Positions 14,185-14,505 of a stretch of 14,505 nt of DNA are shown here, piece after piece. Each line of letters opens with the position of its first letter. Position 1 is the first letter of the stretch. The position numbers and the translations under genes were made by a program. This DNA comes from CAYSIX01 sp964431205 (lineage in GTDB: Bacteria > Planctomycetota > Phycisphaerae > Phycisphaerales > Phycisphaeraceae): contig CAYSIX010000095.1 in the NCBI GenBank assembly GCA_964431205.1, positions 1 to 14,505 on the forward strand, written 5' to 3'. Below the pieces are notes generated by a model, which was not told the DNA's origin, did not search any database, and was given only the letters and a program-made list of their open reading frames with translations.

Positions 14185-14416
14185 GCCGTCGCGGGTGCCG
14201 CACTTTTGGACGACACCCTGAGGAGGGGGCCAAGAGTCGTCGCGGGAGCGAAAACGCGTGCCGTGCGCTTGCGGAACGGTTGGGGGTTTGCATAATGGGC
14301 CCTCGGGGAAGCTGGTGAAGGCCGCACGGGGCGACCGGCCGGCGCACGTCCTGCGCAGGAACAGGGGGCTTCGATCGGGATCGCGACAACCATGCCGACT
14401 TAAGCGGATCAGTGAA

Positions 14417-14442
14417 TTCCCGTATGAGTGGTGATATGGGAA
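14417..14442. promoter_or_regulatory. Inverted repeat, possible operator or leader hairpin
   Basis: TTCCCGTAT (14417-14425) pairs with ATATGGGAA (14434-14442) with one G-T wobble, leaving an 8-base loop. It is A+T-richer than the other palindromes in the window and lies about 60 bp from the right edge, possibly upstream of a gene outside the window. Confidence 0.3.
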
Positions 14443-14505
14443 CGTGATTGGATTTCGAGTCAACAGGAACGGAAGAAAGTGGGTCGGCGGTGCGTGACCG
14501 CGACT

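Larger units (their letters stand above)
13992..14505. other. 514-bp non-coding region with clustered hairpins
   Basis: No gene is supported between the isomerase start and the window end. The stretch holds a composite inverted repeat (14070-14161), a terminator-like hairpin (14163-14184), GACGAC/GTCGTC arms near 14209-14240, and a 9-bp stem at 14417-14442. A GTG at 14479 after a purine-rich stretch is open to the window edge (nine codons) and could be a gene start, but is too short to call. Confidence 0.55.

Noticed and set aside
14479..14505. GTG start after a purine-rich stretch at the right edge
   Set aside because: Only nine codons are in the window; coding status cannot be judged.

Overview
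The window is chromosomal DNA from a very G+C-rich bacterium. The gene content suggests a polysaccharide-degrading Planctomycetes/Phycisphaerae-type organism: a GH29 fucosidase with a fucose-isomerase-family protein, a CE12-type esterase, a xylose ABC importer, a TIM-barrel sugar isomerase, and many short G+C-rich palindromes between genes. That taxonomic guess is an inference; no rRNA or other phylogenetic marker is present.

Layout, left to right. At 1-236 there are two arginine tRNAs, UCG anticodon (its first three bases lie outside the window) and UCU anticodon. gabD (330-1805, +) follows. At 1794-2825 a 171-bp segment occurs twice as an almost perfect direct repeat, flanking an A+T-richer insert with one unrecognised gene (2005-2625, -). 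Next is a leftward pair, GH29 alpha-L-fucosidase (4494-5747) and then the fucose-isomerase-family gene (2791-4455). A 582-bp gap upstream of it holds an operator-like cluster and a heptamer repeat. A secreted CE12-like esterase (6330-7124, -) diverges from a LysM lipoprotein (7534-7911, +), which converges on aat (7915-8625, -). The leftward operon xylF-xylG-xylH (12939 to 8934) lies directly downstream of tRNA-Phe (12976-13048, -), which has a recognisable promoter. A sugar isomerase/epimerase (13152-13991, -) and a 514-bp non-coding stretch rich in hairpins close the window.

How the genes fit together: the fucosidase would release L-fucose and the isomerase-family enzyme would convert it to a ketose. 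XylFGH would import an aldopentose, most likely D-xylose. The TIM-barrel isomerase would act on a sugar or sugar derivative, and GabD would oxidise succinate semialdehyde or a related aldehyde into central metabolism. Fuculokinase, fuculose-phosphate aldolase, XylA, XylB and any local transcription regulator are absent, so each pathway is incomplete here.

I see no clear new defence, mobile or CRISPR system. The most unusual structure is the 171-bp repeat pair. Each copy carries the end of the gene that lies next to the other copy, so a cargo gene appears to have been inserted recently between gabD and the isomerase gene together with a duplication of their junction. Other points are a family of CACGG...CCGTGGCAYC palindromes, a composite inverted repeat with a compensatory base change, and a xylose-transport operon that appears to be driven from a tRNA promoter.
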